Notes: generated from the sequence alone by a model not told the origin. A stretch of DNA of 14,306 bases from Leptospirales bacterium (GCA_014238825.1 JABAAI010000014.1:1-14306); one strand, 5' to 3'. Counted from the first letter of the stretch, positions 1 to 7,186 are shown. Program-made: numbers and translations.

Positions 1-638
1 ATAAACTAAAACTCAATCCAGAAAAAATACATCTAGTAGGTAATCCGCTTCGTGAGCGAATTCTAAGTAAGATACCAAATAAAAAGATTAAAATTGATAG
101 AAAACATTCATTAAAAAAACTACAAGTTTTAGTTTTGGGAGGTAGTCAAGGAGCCTTGCAAATTAATGAAATTATAACTAAAGCAGTACCAATTTTAGGA
201 GAGTCATTTGAATGGTGGCTTCAATGTGGCGTTAATAATTTGAAAAGTATGGAGCAAGCCTTACCTCGTTCAAACTATCCTAATCTAAGATTAATCGCTT
301 ATACGCCAGCAATAGAAAAGTTTTATCAAAAAGCCAATCTTATAATTTGTCGAGCAGGTGCGGGCGTTATTTCAGAAGCCTTGTGCTTTGGCTTACCACT
401 AGTACTCATACCCTATCCCTATGCAGCTGATGCACATCAAGAAGCCAACGCTAATTATTGCGTTAAGGCTGGAGCCGCACTGCTTTGTAAGCAAAGAGAT
501 ACAAAAGCAGCTCAGCTAGTCAAAATTCTAAAAGATATTCACGCAAATCAAAATAAATTAGCTAGGATGGCTTTAGCAGGGCAAAAGATATCTCGGCCTC
601 ATGCTACCCGCGATATTGCTAGTTATTTATTAAAATAA
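1..638 (+). CDS. murG: MurG, UDP-GlcNAc:lipid I N-acetylglucosaminyltransferase, C-terminal part
   Basis: MurG transfers GlcNAc from UDP-GlcNAc to lipid I on the inner face of the cytoplasmic membrane, making lipid II, the last intracellular step of peptidoglycan precursor synthesis. The open frame runs from base 3 to the TAA at 636-638, so 211 residues are visible, about 60% of the usual ~355; the N-terminal acceptor domain lies left of the window. Visible hallmarks in order are VGNPLRERI (end of the N-domain and linker), LGGSQGA (GT28 C-domain P-loop-like turn), CRAGAGVISEAL and GLPLVLIPYPYAADAHQEANA, the UDP-GlcNAc binding region with the conserved HQ and NA. A TTG at 135 falls inside the conserved GGSQGA strand and is not a real start. 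The gene converges on cysN with only 4 bases between the stop codons. Identity is firm; the 5' end and neighbours on that side are not visible. Confidence 0.95.
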   Translation, partial: KLKLNPEKIHLVGNPLRERILSKIPNKKIKIDRKHSLKKLQVLVLGGSQGALQINEIITKAVPILGESFEWWLQCGVNNLKSMEQALPRSNYPNLRLIAYTPAIEKFYQKANLIICRAGAGVISEALCFGLPLVLIPYPYAADAHQEANANYCVKAGAALLCKQRDTKAAQLVKILKDIHANQNKLARMALAGQKISRPHATRDIASYLLK

Positions 639-642
639 TATT

Positions 643-1890
643 TTAGCTAAGCAACATTCCAGTAGCGAGTGTTGCAAAATTGTTAGGGTCCACCAACACA
701 AAAGAGCCCATTTTTCTGTTTGTTGCGTATGAATCAAAAAATATATTTTGCTGTGCTTTGAAGCGAATTCGTCCTAGATCATTGAGCTTGAGTTCTTTGA
801 TATTTTTATTAGTCTGGAAGTTTTTAATATCAACAGAATATAATATATCGCTAACATTTACTAAGCTTTCATTTGTGCCATGCATGAGAATATATTTTGT
901 TCCAGTATGCAGTGGCTCCTCTGCCATCCAGCATATATTTGCAACACATTCTTTTGCTATTTCAGGCTCTTGCTCCGGTCCTATGATTAAATCTCCTCGG
1001 CTAATATCGATATTATCTTCTATAACAATGCTAACAGACATGGGAGGGAAGGCTTCTTTTATCTCTTTGTCTCCTAACTCTATTTTGCTAATTGTACTTT
1101 CTTGGCCACTTGGTAATATCTTGATTTTATCACCTTTGCTAAAAATACCACTGCTGACCTTGCCACTATAGGCCCGGTAATGATTATGCTCGGCAGGAGG
1201 GGTCTTGAGAACGCCTTGAACAAAAAAGCGTTTTAGATGAAGGTTTTCACCATTCTCCACTTCTAAGGTGTCGAGATGAGTAAGTAGAGAGGGACCTTTG
1301 TACCATGGCATATTCTCAGATGAGTGAACAACGTTATCACCCATAAGAGCACTGATAGGAATTACTTTTATTTCTTTTTTTATAAATGGTAAACTTTCAA
1401 TAAAATCAAGAAAAGCCTTTTTAATTTTTTTATAACGCTCTTCTGAATAATCGACTAAGTCCATTTTGTTTACCGCTAAAACGATATGAGGTAGACGCAA
1501 CATTGAAAGAATGTAAGCGTGTCGGCGAGTTTGTTCTATAAGACCTGTTCGCGCATCAACCAGCATAACTGCTAATTGTGCAGTACTTGCTCCGGTGACC
1601 ATGTTGCGGGTATGTTGAACGTGCCCCGGTGTATCAGCAATAATATATTTTCGCTTAGGAGTATTGAAAAATTTATAGGCGACATCTATAGTGATGCCTT
1701 GCTCTCGCTCCGCTTTGAGACCATCTGTTAGCAGTGAAAAATCCAGCGTGCTCCCATTTCTGTTACTGATTTCTTGGATATTATTTAGCAGGTCTTTTTG
1801 TACCGAGTTGCTATCATAGAGCATCCGGCCAATTAGGGTACTTTTTCCATCATCGACACTGCCACAACTCAAAAAGCGTAATAGTTCCAC
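643..1890 (-). CDS. cysN: CysN, sulfate adenylyltransferase large (GTPase) subunit
   Basis: CysN is the regulatory GTPase of ATP sulfurylase; with CysD it converts sulfate and ATP to adenosine 5'-phosphosulfate (APS), using GTP hydrolysis to drive the reaction. It is an EF-Tu-like protein of 415 residues. Visible motifs are the G1 loop GSVDDGKST (10-18), the G2 region REQGITIDV (62-70), DTPGH (86-90), NKMD (141-144) and SAL (180-182), followed by two beta-barrel domains. There is no C-terminal CysC (APS kinase) fusion, and the protein is shorter than the ~475-residue E. coli protein. The GTG start at 1888-1890 is chosen because translation enters directly into the conserved FLSCGSVDDGKST strand and because a good AAGGAGGG box sits upstream inside the end of cysD. 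Only 3 bases separate it from the cysD stop, so the pair is an operon with probable translational coupling. Confidence 0.95.
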   Translation of the reverse strand: MELLRFLSCGSVDDGKSTLIGRMLYDSNSVQKDLLNNIQEISNRNGSTLDFSLLTDGLKAEREQGITIDVAYKFFNTPKRKYIIADTPGHVQHTRNMVTGASTAQLAVMLVDARTGLIEQTRRHAYILSMLRLPHIVLAVNKMDLVDYSEERYKKIKKAFLDFIESLPFIKKEIKVIPISALMGDNVVHSSENMPWYKGPSLLTHLDTLEVENGENLHLKRFFVQGVLKTPPAEHNHYRAYSGKVSSGIFSKGDKIKILPSGQESTISKIELGDKEIKEAFPPMSVSIVIEDNIDISRGDLIIGPEQEPEIAKECVANICWMAEEPLHTGTKYILMHGTNESLVNVSDILYSVDIKNFQTNKNIKELKLNDLGRIRFKAQQNIFFDSYATNRKMGSFVLVDPNNFATLATGMLLS

Positions 1891-1893
1891 GGT

Positions 1894-2796
1894 CTAAAAA
1901 TACCCTCCTTTTTTGCGATCTTCCATGGCATTTTCAGAGAGCTTGTCATCGAGTCGGGCTCCTCTTTCTGTGATAGGACTTTTCTCAATTTCTTCTAGTA
2001 TGTCTTCAATAGTGCTAGCTTTAGATTCAATTGCAGCCGTACAAGTCATATCACCTACAGTGCGAAAGCGAACATTACGTTTTTGGATCAAATCTTTTTC
2101 ATCTATTTGGATGTAGCTTGAGGTGGGGAAGATTTGCTTTTTTCTTATAATAGTATTTCTTTCATGTTTAAAATAGAGGCTGGGGATGGGTATATTTTCT
2201 CTTAGAATATAATTCCAAACATCTGATTCCGTCCAATTACTAATGGGGAATATACGTACATTTTCGCCTTCATGGATTTTGCCATTATAGATATCACCTA
2301 TCTCTGGTCTTTGCTTACGAGGATTCCATTGCCCAAATTCATCTCTAATTGAAAAAACGCGTTCCTTAGCTCGTGCCTTTTCCTCGTCACGGCGTGCTCC
2401 ACCCAAACAAGCATCTAATTCTAATTCTTCAATAGCATCTAAGAGAGTTACTGTTTGTAGTTTATTGCGACTGGGAAATTTGCCCATCTCTTCTTTAACT
2501 TTACCCTCGTCTATGGAGTTTTGTACATAACGAATAAATAATTTTAGCTGATATTTTTTTACTAAATCATCTCTAAAGCTTAATGTTTCAGTAAAATTAT
2601 GACCAGTATCAATGTGCAATAGTGGGAATGGCAAACTGGCTGGATAAAAGGCTTTGCGTGCCAAAAAGAGCACTGCCAAGGAGTCTTTACCACCAGAAAA
2701 AAGTATGACAACTTTTTCAAAAATTGCAGCTGTTTCTCGGATAATATGAATAGCTTCTGCTTCTAAATAGTCTAAATAGCTAAGAGTATGTTTCAT
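1894..2796 (-). CDS. cysD: CysD, sulfate adenylyltransferase small (catalytic) subunit
   Basis: CysD is the catalytic PP-loop ATPase subunit of ATP sulfurylase, which forms APS from sulfate and ATP in the cytoplasm with CysN. The 300 residues match the normal family length (302 in E. coli). Visible hallmarks are the PP-loop FSGGKDS (33-39), the HIDTGHNF segment (61-68), the block GGARRDEEKARAKERVFS (132-149), the late VRFRTVGDMTCTAAIES block and the family-typical C-terminus AMEDRKKGGYF. The ATG at 2794-2796 gives the expected N-terminus; no good Shine-Dalgarno box is seen before it. A TTGACA lies at 2836-2841 on the minus strand, but no convincing -10 box at normal spacing follows, so the promoter is unresolved. 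cysN follows after 3 bases. APS kinase or APS/PAPS reductase genes are not in this window. Confidence 0.96.
   Translation of the reverse strand: MKHTLSYLDYLEAEAIHIIRETAAIFEKVVILFSGGKDSLAVLFLARKAFYPASLPFPLLHIDTGHNFTETLSFRDDLVKKYQLKLFIRYVQNSIDEGKVKEEMGKFPSRNKLQTVTLLDAIEELELDACLGGARRDEEKARAKERVFSIRDEFGQWNPRKQRPEIGDIYNGKIHEGENVRIFPISNWTESDVWNYILRENIPIPSLYFKHERNTIIRKKQIFPTSSYIQIDEKDLIQKRNVRFRTVGDMTCTAAIESKASTIEDILEEIEKSPITERGARLDDKLSENAMEDRKKGGYF
1903..1910 (-). promoter_or_regulatory. Shine-Dalgarno box of cysN (AAGGAGGG)
   Basis: On the minus strand the sequence AAGGAGGG lies 12 bases before the GTG start of cysN. It is embedded in the last codons of cysD (encoding the C-terminal Lys-Lys-Gly-Gly-Tyr-Phe). 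It is the only near-perfect anti-16S match among the gene starts in this window and decides the GTG at 1890 as the start. Confidence 0.7.
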
Positions 2797-2898
2797 AAAA
2801 CTAATGCTATCTTAAGAGCTAATAACTAGCTAAGCTGTCAAATCAAAATATAAAGGCAAAATTAAAAATTTAAAATTTTAATTAAAATCTAAAAAAAA

Positions 2899-2931
2899 TT
2901 GACAAATGCTATAGCATTATGTAGCTATACT
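2899..2931 (+). promoter_or_regulatory. Candidate promoter of tRNA-Phe, containing a 12-bp palindrome
   Basis: A consensus -35 hexamer TTGACA lies at 2899-2904 and a good -10 hexamer TATACT at 2926-2931, placing transcription start about 8 bases before the tRNA. The 21-bp spacing is longer than the usual 16-18 bp for a sigma-70 promoter. The alternative -10 at normal spacing (TAGCTA, 2922-2927) is poor. Inside the spacer, 2906-2917 is the perfect palindrome ATGCTATAGCAT, which could be an operator or simply chance in AT-rich DNA. Confidence 0.4.
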
Positions 2932-2945
2932 GTAGTATTTTTTAG

Positions 2946-3018
<73 letters not shown>

Positions 3019-3038
3019 CCTTATATAGCTTAGCTGAA

Positions 3039-3066
3039 TTGCAAGTCATTATATACATTGTATTTT
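3039..3066 (+). promoter_or_regulatory. Weak candidate promoter for the acyltransferase gene
   Basis: TTGCAA at 3039-3044 and TATTTT at 3061-3066 are separated by 16 bp, which would start transcription near 3073, about 11 bases before the ATG. Both boxes are partial matches in AT-rich sequence. Read-through from the tRNA-Phe promoter is an equally good explanation. Confidence 0.25.
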
Positions 3067-3083
3067 CTTAGTGAAACTGCTTT

Positions 3084-3818
3084 ATGTCTATTTTTGAAAT
3101 AAGATTTTTAAAAGATGAAAATGAGCTCGATGCTATTTATAAGCTCCGTTATGAAATTTTCAATATGGAGTTAAATGAAGGCTTAGAGTCATCACATGCT
3201 AAACAAAAAGACATAGAAGACTATGATAGTTACTGTGATCATCTTATTGCCATAGATACACGCGTAAATCGTATTATTGGTACTTATCGCTTGCAAAGTA
3301 ATAAGATAGCCAAAGAAAACAAAGGATTTTGCACTGAAAAATTATTTAAAGTTAATGATTTAGGAGAAGATGTCCTAAATCAGAGTCTAGAGCTTAGTCG
3401 AGCTTGTATTCATAAAGATTATCGTAACGGTAGAGTCTTGCATTTAATGTGGAAAACATTGGTAGCACACATGGTATCTATCGACAAGAAATTTCTTTTT
3501 GGTTCTTGTTCTTTTCCCGGGACGAGTGAAGCAAACGCAAGGCGAATGTATTCTTATATAAAAGATCAAAATTACTATCATAGTAAGCATTTTATTAAAA
3601 CAATTGAAGAACATAGAGTCTCATCGTTAATTCATACGCCAAAGCCTGATTATGTACCTGATGATATAACTCCTCTTTTTATTGCCTATATGAAAGTAGG
3701 TTGCAAGGTTTGTAGCAAAGTTGCTATTGATTTTAAATTTAACACTTATGATTTTATTATACTGCTAAATATCGATGAGTTAGATAAAAAAACAAGAAAG
3801 ATCTACGTAGGAGAGTAA
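3084..3818 (+). CDS. GNAT-family N-acyltransferase, OlsB/hemolysin-like (acyl-ACP dependent amino-lipid synthesis)
   Basis: The 244-residue protein resembles the GNAT branch that includes ornithine N-acyltransferase OlsB and the 'putative hemolysin' acyltransferases, which move a (3-hydroxy)acyl chain from acyl-carrier protein onto an amino acid such as ornithine. The pattern seen is LRYEIF (21-26), the acidic DYDSYCDHL (46-54), GTYRL (66-70), ELSRACIHKDYRNG (103-116, matching the family's E[IL]xRxCVHxDYR block), and a C-terminal segment PLFIAYMKVGCKVCSKVAID plus an F.TYDFIILLNID stretch typical of these enzymes. No signal peptide or membrane helix is seen, so it is cytosolic or peripheral on the membrane. 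No OlsA-like O-acyltransferase lies nearby, so ornithine as substrate is not established; another amino acid or amine is possible. The ATG at 3084 has no clear ribosome-binding site. Confidence 0.75.
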   Translation: MSIFEIRFLKDENELDAIYKLRYEIFNMELNEGLESSHAKQKDIEDYDSYCDHLIAIDTRVNRIIGTYRLQSNKIAKENKGFCTEKLFKVNDLGEDVLNQSLELSRACIHKDYRNGRVLHLMWKTLVAHMVSIDKKFLFGSCSFPGTSEANARRMYSYIKDQNYYHSKHFIKTIEEHRVSSLIHTPKPDYVPDDITPLFIAYMKVGCKVCSKVAIDFKFNTYDFIILLNIDELDKKTRKIYVGE

Positions 3819-3843
3819 GTCTTTTTATAAGCTAGTTCAAAAA

Positions 3844-5220
3844 TTAGAAGCTATGCGAGAGATTGAGACTTGTATAACTGTGAAACTCAGAAAATCCAAA
3901 AAATACTTGGATTATGCTTTTCTTATGCCAAAACATACTGCCACCTAGACCGTACGCTGCATGGAAATCCTTTGCCTCCCATTCTCCTCTAGAAGGAGCA
4001 ACACGTCCTATATCATAAAAAATTAGTGCTTGAAATTCAGAGTATCCAAAAATTTCGCTTTGCAAAAAGCTATGTCGTAATTCGAAGTTGGCTATTGTTA
4101 TAAATTTATCAACAAATTGGTTGGAAGGATAGCCACGTACCCCATGAACACCGCCGACACCCTCTGTAGTTTCATTAATACTACGTATTTTTCCCTCCTC
4201 AAAAAAAGGCACTGTGCCACTTGACGTGTTACGAGCTAGGACTCTATAGGCAAATATACTTTTCATTTTTTGTTTTTTCCAGAAAGCAGGCGATATTTCT
4301 AAATAATGCCTCCAAGTGAAGCTCAGATTTGAATAATCATAGTTACTCGAAATATTTTCGCTTGAATTTTCGTAGTGGATATCTGTAAAGATACCAGAGC
4401 TAGGGCTAAGATTTTCCTTGCGAGGGCGTGAATCAAATGCAAGGGCAAAGCGTAGTAAATTGATGGACTTAGGCTCGTCATCAATTACAGCATCATAGCC
4501 CAGAGGCTGATGTATGTCAATATACGTTGGGATATTTGGCTCTATATTTCCTGACTCTGTTTTATTATAAAAAGAATTAATTCTATAGCTTTGTTTTATT
4601 AAACCTACTAATACTTTTAGATTTTTGGGAGCTAGCCACGTTTCGTAGGAAGTTTCTAGGTATGAGTTGCGATAATCATAGCTATAATAACGATCTTGGC
4701 TATCTATAATTTCATCAGAACTAAGACCGAGTGGGTCTTGTTCTTCTCTTAGTATATTAGGCCCTATCGCTAGAGGGGGGTCTTCTTCTCCTATAGTTCT
4801 TTGAATTCTTCTAATATCTTGAAAATTTCCAGAGCCATAATAACGTGCTACTATATTTTTTTTATAGCCCTGCTCTACTTTAATTGTGGCATTATCTTTT
4901 GTTAGATATTCAAAGAAAACACTGTGTTTCTCATAGCTAAGTGACGAATTTAGATATTCAGCCCAAAAGCGATAGCGATATGGTGAGTGATTACTCTCGT
5001 AATAAGTACCGATTAGGCGTGCCCCATATACGGCACCTAGATCGTCATTATAGTTCAAAAATGGTAGTGCGGTAATTCCAATGCCTTCGGCTTTTTTTTG
5101 TCCCGCCTTCTGTTTCGTCTTTTGTCCTTTTAAGGCATAAGGTGAGCAGATTACTAAGATGCTTAGCAAAGTTATTTGCAATGCTCGTTTTCTTCGTATT
5201 TTATTTCTTAGTGCTATCAT
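3844..5220 (-). CDS. Omp85/BamA-superfamily outer-membrane beta-barrel protein without POTRA domains
   Basis: This 458-residue protein has a positively charged N-terminus and a hydrophobic stretch (about 12-30) that reads as a Sec signal peptide, with cleavage probably near residue 30. It continues with alternating-residue beta strands rich in Tyr, Phe and Trp to the last residue. The family marker is GVHGVRGYP (residues 357-365), the VRG[FY] motif of the loop-6 lid in Omp85 barrels, followed by strands FELRHSF and LIFYDIGRVAP. The chain ends SLNLSHSF, a C-terminal Phe beta-signal for BAM insertion. Between the signal peptide and the first barrel-like strands (GITALPFLNYNDD..YGARL) there is no room for POTRA domains, unlike BamA (~800 residues) or TamA. 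It is therefore closer to the 'surface antigen D15' barrel-only proteins; cargo or function is unknown. It starts 16 bases after a lipoprotein-like gene, probably co-transcribed. Confidence 0.8.
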   Translation of the reverse strand: MIALRNKIRRKRALQITLLSILVICSPYALKGQKTKQKAGQKKAEGIGITALPFLNYNDDLGAVYGARLIGTYYESNHSPYRYRFWAEYLNSSLSYEKHSVFFEYLTKDNATIKVEQGYKKNIVARYYGSGNFQDIRRIQRTIGEEDPPLAIGPNILREEQDPLGLSSDEIIDSQDRYYSYDYRNSYLETSYETWLAPKNLKVLVGLIKQSYRINSFYNKTESGNIEPNIPTYIDIHQPLGYDAVIDDEPKSINLLRFALAFDSRPRKENLSPSSGIFTDIHYENSSENISSNYDYSNLSFTWRHYLEISPAFWKKQKMKSIFAYRVLARNTSSGTVPFFEEGKIRSINETTEGVGGVHGVRGYPSNQFVDKFITIANFELRHSFLQSEIFGYSEFQALIFYDIGRVAPSRGEWEAKDFHAAYGLGGSMFWHKKSIIQVFFGFSEFHSYTSLNLSHSF

Positions 5221-5236
5221 TATTACAGTTTTTCTA

Positions 5237-5896
5237 CTATTGTTTTTCTACTTTGTTGAGAAAAACTGAGTATAGAAAAGAAACATTTGTTTCTATATAA
5301 TTCCCTGTTCCATCAGGAATATAATTTTTATTATAATCAACGATATTCAATTCTATTCCTCCTTCCAAGGAATTTTGATTTTGCTCCAGTCTAAAAGCAA
5401 TTACCTCGCCAATGGCACCGCCACCATTTTCTGAGATTACATGACTTGGAGTTGGTGTGAAGTTAAGATTTTGGATTGGAACCTCACTATGAACGCCAGG
5501 ACTAGTTTCTCTATATCCATCATTGAAACTAAAGTTTATTAGGTATTTTAAAATTTCATTTTGTGGATATGCAAGCCAGAGCTGTAAAGTGCTTTGATTG
5601 CTACCGTCTGCCTTTATATCTAGTATCGCATTATGATCTCTCGCAAAAATATTTTTTTGAGCATTATTAAATTCATCTAGCTGACAATCTATACTGTTTG
5701 AGTTGCAAGTGCAATTTACGTATGTTCCATCGTTACTAGAGTAGCAAACATTTATGAGAGCCCAGCCTCGCCATGAATGTGCTTGAAGGGTATCGTCGTT
5801 TAAATCATCTAAAGAGCTAATTTCCGTCTCTGAGCTACAAGCAAAGGAGGTATAGCAAAAACAGTATATACAAATTATTATAAAATATCTCATCAT
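5237..5896 (-). CDS. Predicted secreted lipoprotein of unknown function
   Basis: I do not recognise the family of this 219-residue protein. Its N-terminus is a short hydrophobic signal sequence (residues 3-19, rich in Ile, Tyr, Phe and Cys) ending YTSFAC, so Cys20 is a plausible lipidation site, although the -3 residue (Ser) is not the preferred Leu; simple signal peptidase I cleavage is an alternative. The mature part has a Cys cluster at about 51, 62, 64 and 71, suggesting disulfides in the periplasm or outside, then a hydrophilic, beta-rich stretch with many Asn and Ser (for example STLQLWLAYP, LIVDY-like strands). Two ATG codons stand in tandem (5896 and 5893); neither has a clear Shine-Dalgarno box. 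It lies 16 bases upstream of the Omp85-like barrel gene, so the two likely act together at the outer membrane. Confidence 0.6.
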   Translation of the reverse strand: MMRYFIIICIYCFCYTSFACSSETEISSLDDLNDDTLQAHSWRGWALINVCYSSNDGTYVNCTCNSNSIDCQLDEFNNAQKNIFARDHNAILDIKADGSNQSTLQLWLAYPQNEILKYLINFSFNDGYRETSPGVHSEVPIQNLNFTPTPSHVISENGGGAIGEVIAFRLEQNQNSLEGGIELNIVDYNKNYIPDGTGNYIETNVSFLYSVFLNKVEKQ

Positions 5897-6004
5897 AATG
5901 AATATAAAATTCAGACAATTTTCGATTGTTTAGTCTATATCGGATAAAGCAAGGCAGTTTTTAAAAAACCTTTAACTTTATTAGGACTTGTGGTTTCCTC
6001 TAGT

Positions 6005-6033
6005 TGTCTAGCTTATCTTGAGAAATCTAGACA
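6005..6033. repeat. Inverted repeat TGTCTAG / CTAGACA in the ilvC downstream spacer
   Basis: TGTCTAG at 6005-6011 and CTAGACA at 6027-6033 are perfect 7-bp inverted repeats separated by 15 bp. They lie between the ilvC stop and the lipoprotein gene start. There is no T-run immediately after either arm, so it is not a standard intrinsic terminator. It could be a regulator site for the lipoprotein gene, or chance. Confidence 0.3.
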
Positions 6034-6046
6034 TTGCTTAGCCTTT

Positions 6047-6069
6047 CATAGCTAATGAATTTAGCTATG
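6047..6069. repeat. Perfect 9-bp inverted repeat overlapping the ilvC stop codon
   Basis: CATAGCTAA (6047-6055) and TTAGCTATG (6061-6069) form a perfect 9-bp stem with a 5-base loop. The ilvC stop codon (6065-6067, minus strand) lies inside one arm. No T-tract follows on either strand, so the hairpin is more likely to protect the 3' end of the ilvC mRNA than to terminate transcription by itself. With three G-C pairs its stability is modest. Confidence 0.4.
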
Positions 6070-7066
6070 TATTGAGAAACTTCATCATCCCTCGTAGTTT
6101 TTGACCTACTTTTTCGATTGGATGATTATTATTTTTTTGGCGCATTTCTTTGAAATTTGGGAAACCTTTATTAGACTCTGCTATCCATTCTTTAGCGAAT
6201 ATCCCGCCTTCTTTTTTCTGAATATTCTTTAAAATGTTTTGCATATTTTTTTTAACATCGGAACCGATGACTTTAGGACCACTGCTATAGTCTCCATATT
6301 CAGCGGTATCAGAGACGGAATAGCGCATTCTAGCAAGACCACCTTCATAAATTAAATCTGTAATTAGCTTTACTTCATGTAAGCATTCAAAGTAAGCAAT
6401 GTCAGGATCATAGCCCGCTTCAATTAAGGTTTCAAAGCCTTTTTGAATTAGGTTGCTTAAGCCACCACAGAGTACAGCCTGTTCTCCAAATAAATCAGTC
6501 TCTGTTTCATCTTTAAAGCTAGTTTCTAAAATTCCTGCTCTCCCAGAACCAACGGCAGAGGCATGTGCCAAAGCCCTTTTGTGCGCTTCACCAGTGGCAT
6601 CTTGGTATACAGCTATTAAACTAGGGACACCACCACCTTCACGATATACACGCCGTACCAAATGACCAGGACCTTTCGGAGCGACCATGTAAACGTCTAT
6701 TTCTTTCGGTGGTACTATAGATTCATAATGGATATTAAAGCCATGAGAGAATACTAAGGCTTTACCACTCATAAGATGAGGTTTGAGTTCGTCTTCATAT
6801 ATTTTGGCTTGAACTGTGTCTGGTGCTAGGATTTGAATAATATTTGCTTTTTGAGCGGCTTCTTTTGGGCTGAGGACGGTAAAACCATCTTCTTGTGCGA
6901 TGGGGACAGATTTTGATGATGGTTGTAGACCAATAATCACATCAAGACCAGAGTCCTTCATGTTTTGTGCTTGAGCATGTCCTTGGCTTCCATAACCGAT
7001 GACAGCAATAGTTTTGCCAGTCAAAATAGTCAAATCAGCATCATCGTCATAATATACTTTTGCCAT
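6065..7066 (-). CDS. ilvC: IlvC, ketol-acid reductoisomerase (class I)
   Basis: IlvC performs the second step of valine, leucine and isoleucine synthesis, an Mg-dependent alkyl migration followed by NADPH reduction of 2-acetolactate or 2-aceto-2-hydroxybutyrate. The 333 residues fit the short class I enzymes. Visible are the Rossmann GYGSQGHA (24-31), the cofactor loop GLQPSSKS (46-53), catalytic His108 in VFSHGF, the APKGPGHLVRR block (129-139), metal ligands Asp191 and Glu195 in DLFGEQ, and Glu227 and Glu231 in FECLHEVKL, with Ser252 in the VSDTAEYGD substrate-binding segment. All expected catalytic residues are present. The cofactor loop carries Ser and Lys residues, consistent with NADPH use. 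The ATG at 7066 has a GGAG box 12 bases upstream (7079-7082). It is a lone ilv gene here, without ilvBN, and is divergent from the lipoprotein-trpD unit. Confidence 0.97.
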   Translation of the reverse strand: MAKVYYDDDADLTILTGKTIAVIGYGSQGHAQAQNMKDSGLDVIIGLQPSSKSVPIAQEDGFTVLSPKEAAQKANIIQILAPDTVQAKIYEDELKPHLMSGKALVFSHGFNIHYESIVPPKEIDVYMVAPKGPGHLVRRVYREGGGVPSLIAVYQDATGEAHKRALAHASAVGSGRAGILETSFKDETETDLFGEQAVLCGGLSNLIQKGFETLIEAGYDPDIAYFECLHEVKLITDLIYEGGLARMRYSVSDTAEYGDYSSGPKVIGSDVKKNMQNILKNIQKKEGGIFAKEWIAESNKGFPNFKEMRQKNNNHPIEKVGQKLRGMMKFLNT

Positions 7067-7109
7067 ATTTTTTTATATCTCCAGAAGTTCTTACTAAGAA
7101 TATTCATCC

Positions 7110-7138
7110 ATTAAAAAAATTTATTCTAAAAATAGCAA
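7110..7138 (-). promoter_or_regulatory. Candidate sigma-70 promoter of ilvC
   Basis: On the minus strand TTGCTA (7133-7138) is a -35-like box and TTTAAT (7110-7115) a -10-like box, with 17 bp between. Transcription would start near 7103, giving an ilvC leader of about 36 bases, too short for a leader-peptide attenuator or T-box. The boxes are partial consensus matches in very AT-rich DNA. It stands back to back with the stronger promoter at 7148-7175. Confidence 0.4.
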
Positions 7139-7147
7139 TAAAAAAAC

Positions 7148-7175
7148 TTGACATTATCCCTACTTCGCATATACT
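7148..7175 (+). promoter_or_regulatory. Near-consensus sigma-70 promoter of the lipoprotein-trpD unit
   Basis: TTGACA (7148-7153) matches the -35 consensus exactly and TATACT (7170-7175) matches the -10 in five of six positions, with 16 bp between. The start point would fall near 7182, only about 5 bases before the ATG at 7187. The transcript would then be leaderless or nearly so. It is the best promoter match I see in the window. Confidence 0.75.
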
Positions 7176-7186
7176 TTAATCATAGT

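Noticed and set aside
631..645. Inverted repeat TAAAAT-AAT-ATTTTA covering the murG and cysN stop codons
   Set aside because: Only A-T pairs with a 3-base loop; too weak to call a terminator.
680..1171. Plus-strand open frame of 163 codons inside cysN
   Set aside because: It is antisense to the conserved CysN barrel domains and has no recognisable motif; a shadow frame.
5955..6000. Possible terminator after ilvC (AAACC ... GGTTT followed by T-run, minus strand)
   Set aside because: Five-bp stem with a loop of about 20 bases; not convincing.
7148..7186. TTG at 7148 as start of the Cys-rich lipoprotein
   Set aside because: It overlaps the -35 hexamer, lies upstream of the predicted transcription start, and would put 13 extra residues before a good signal peptide.
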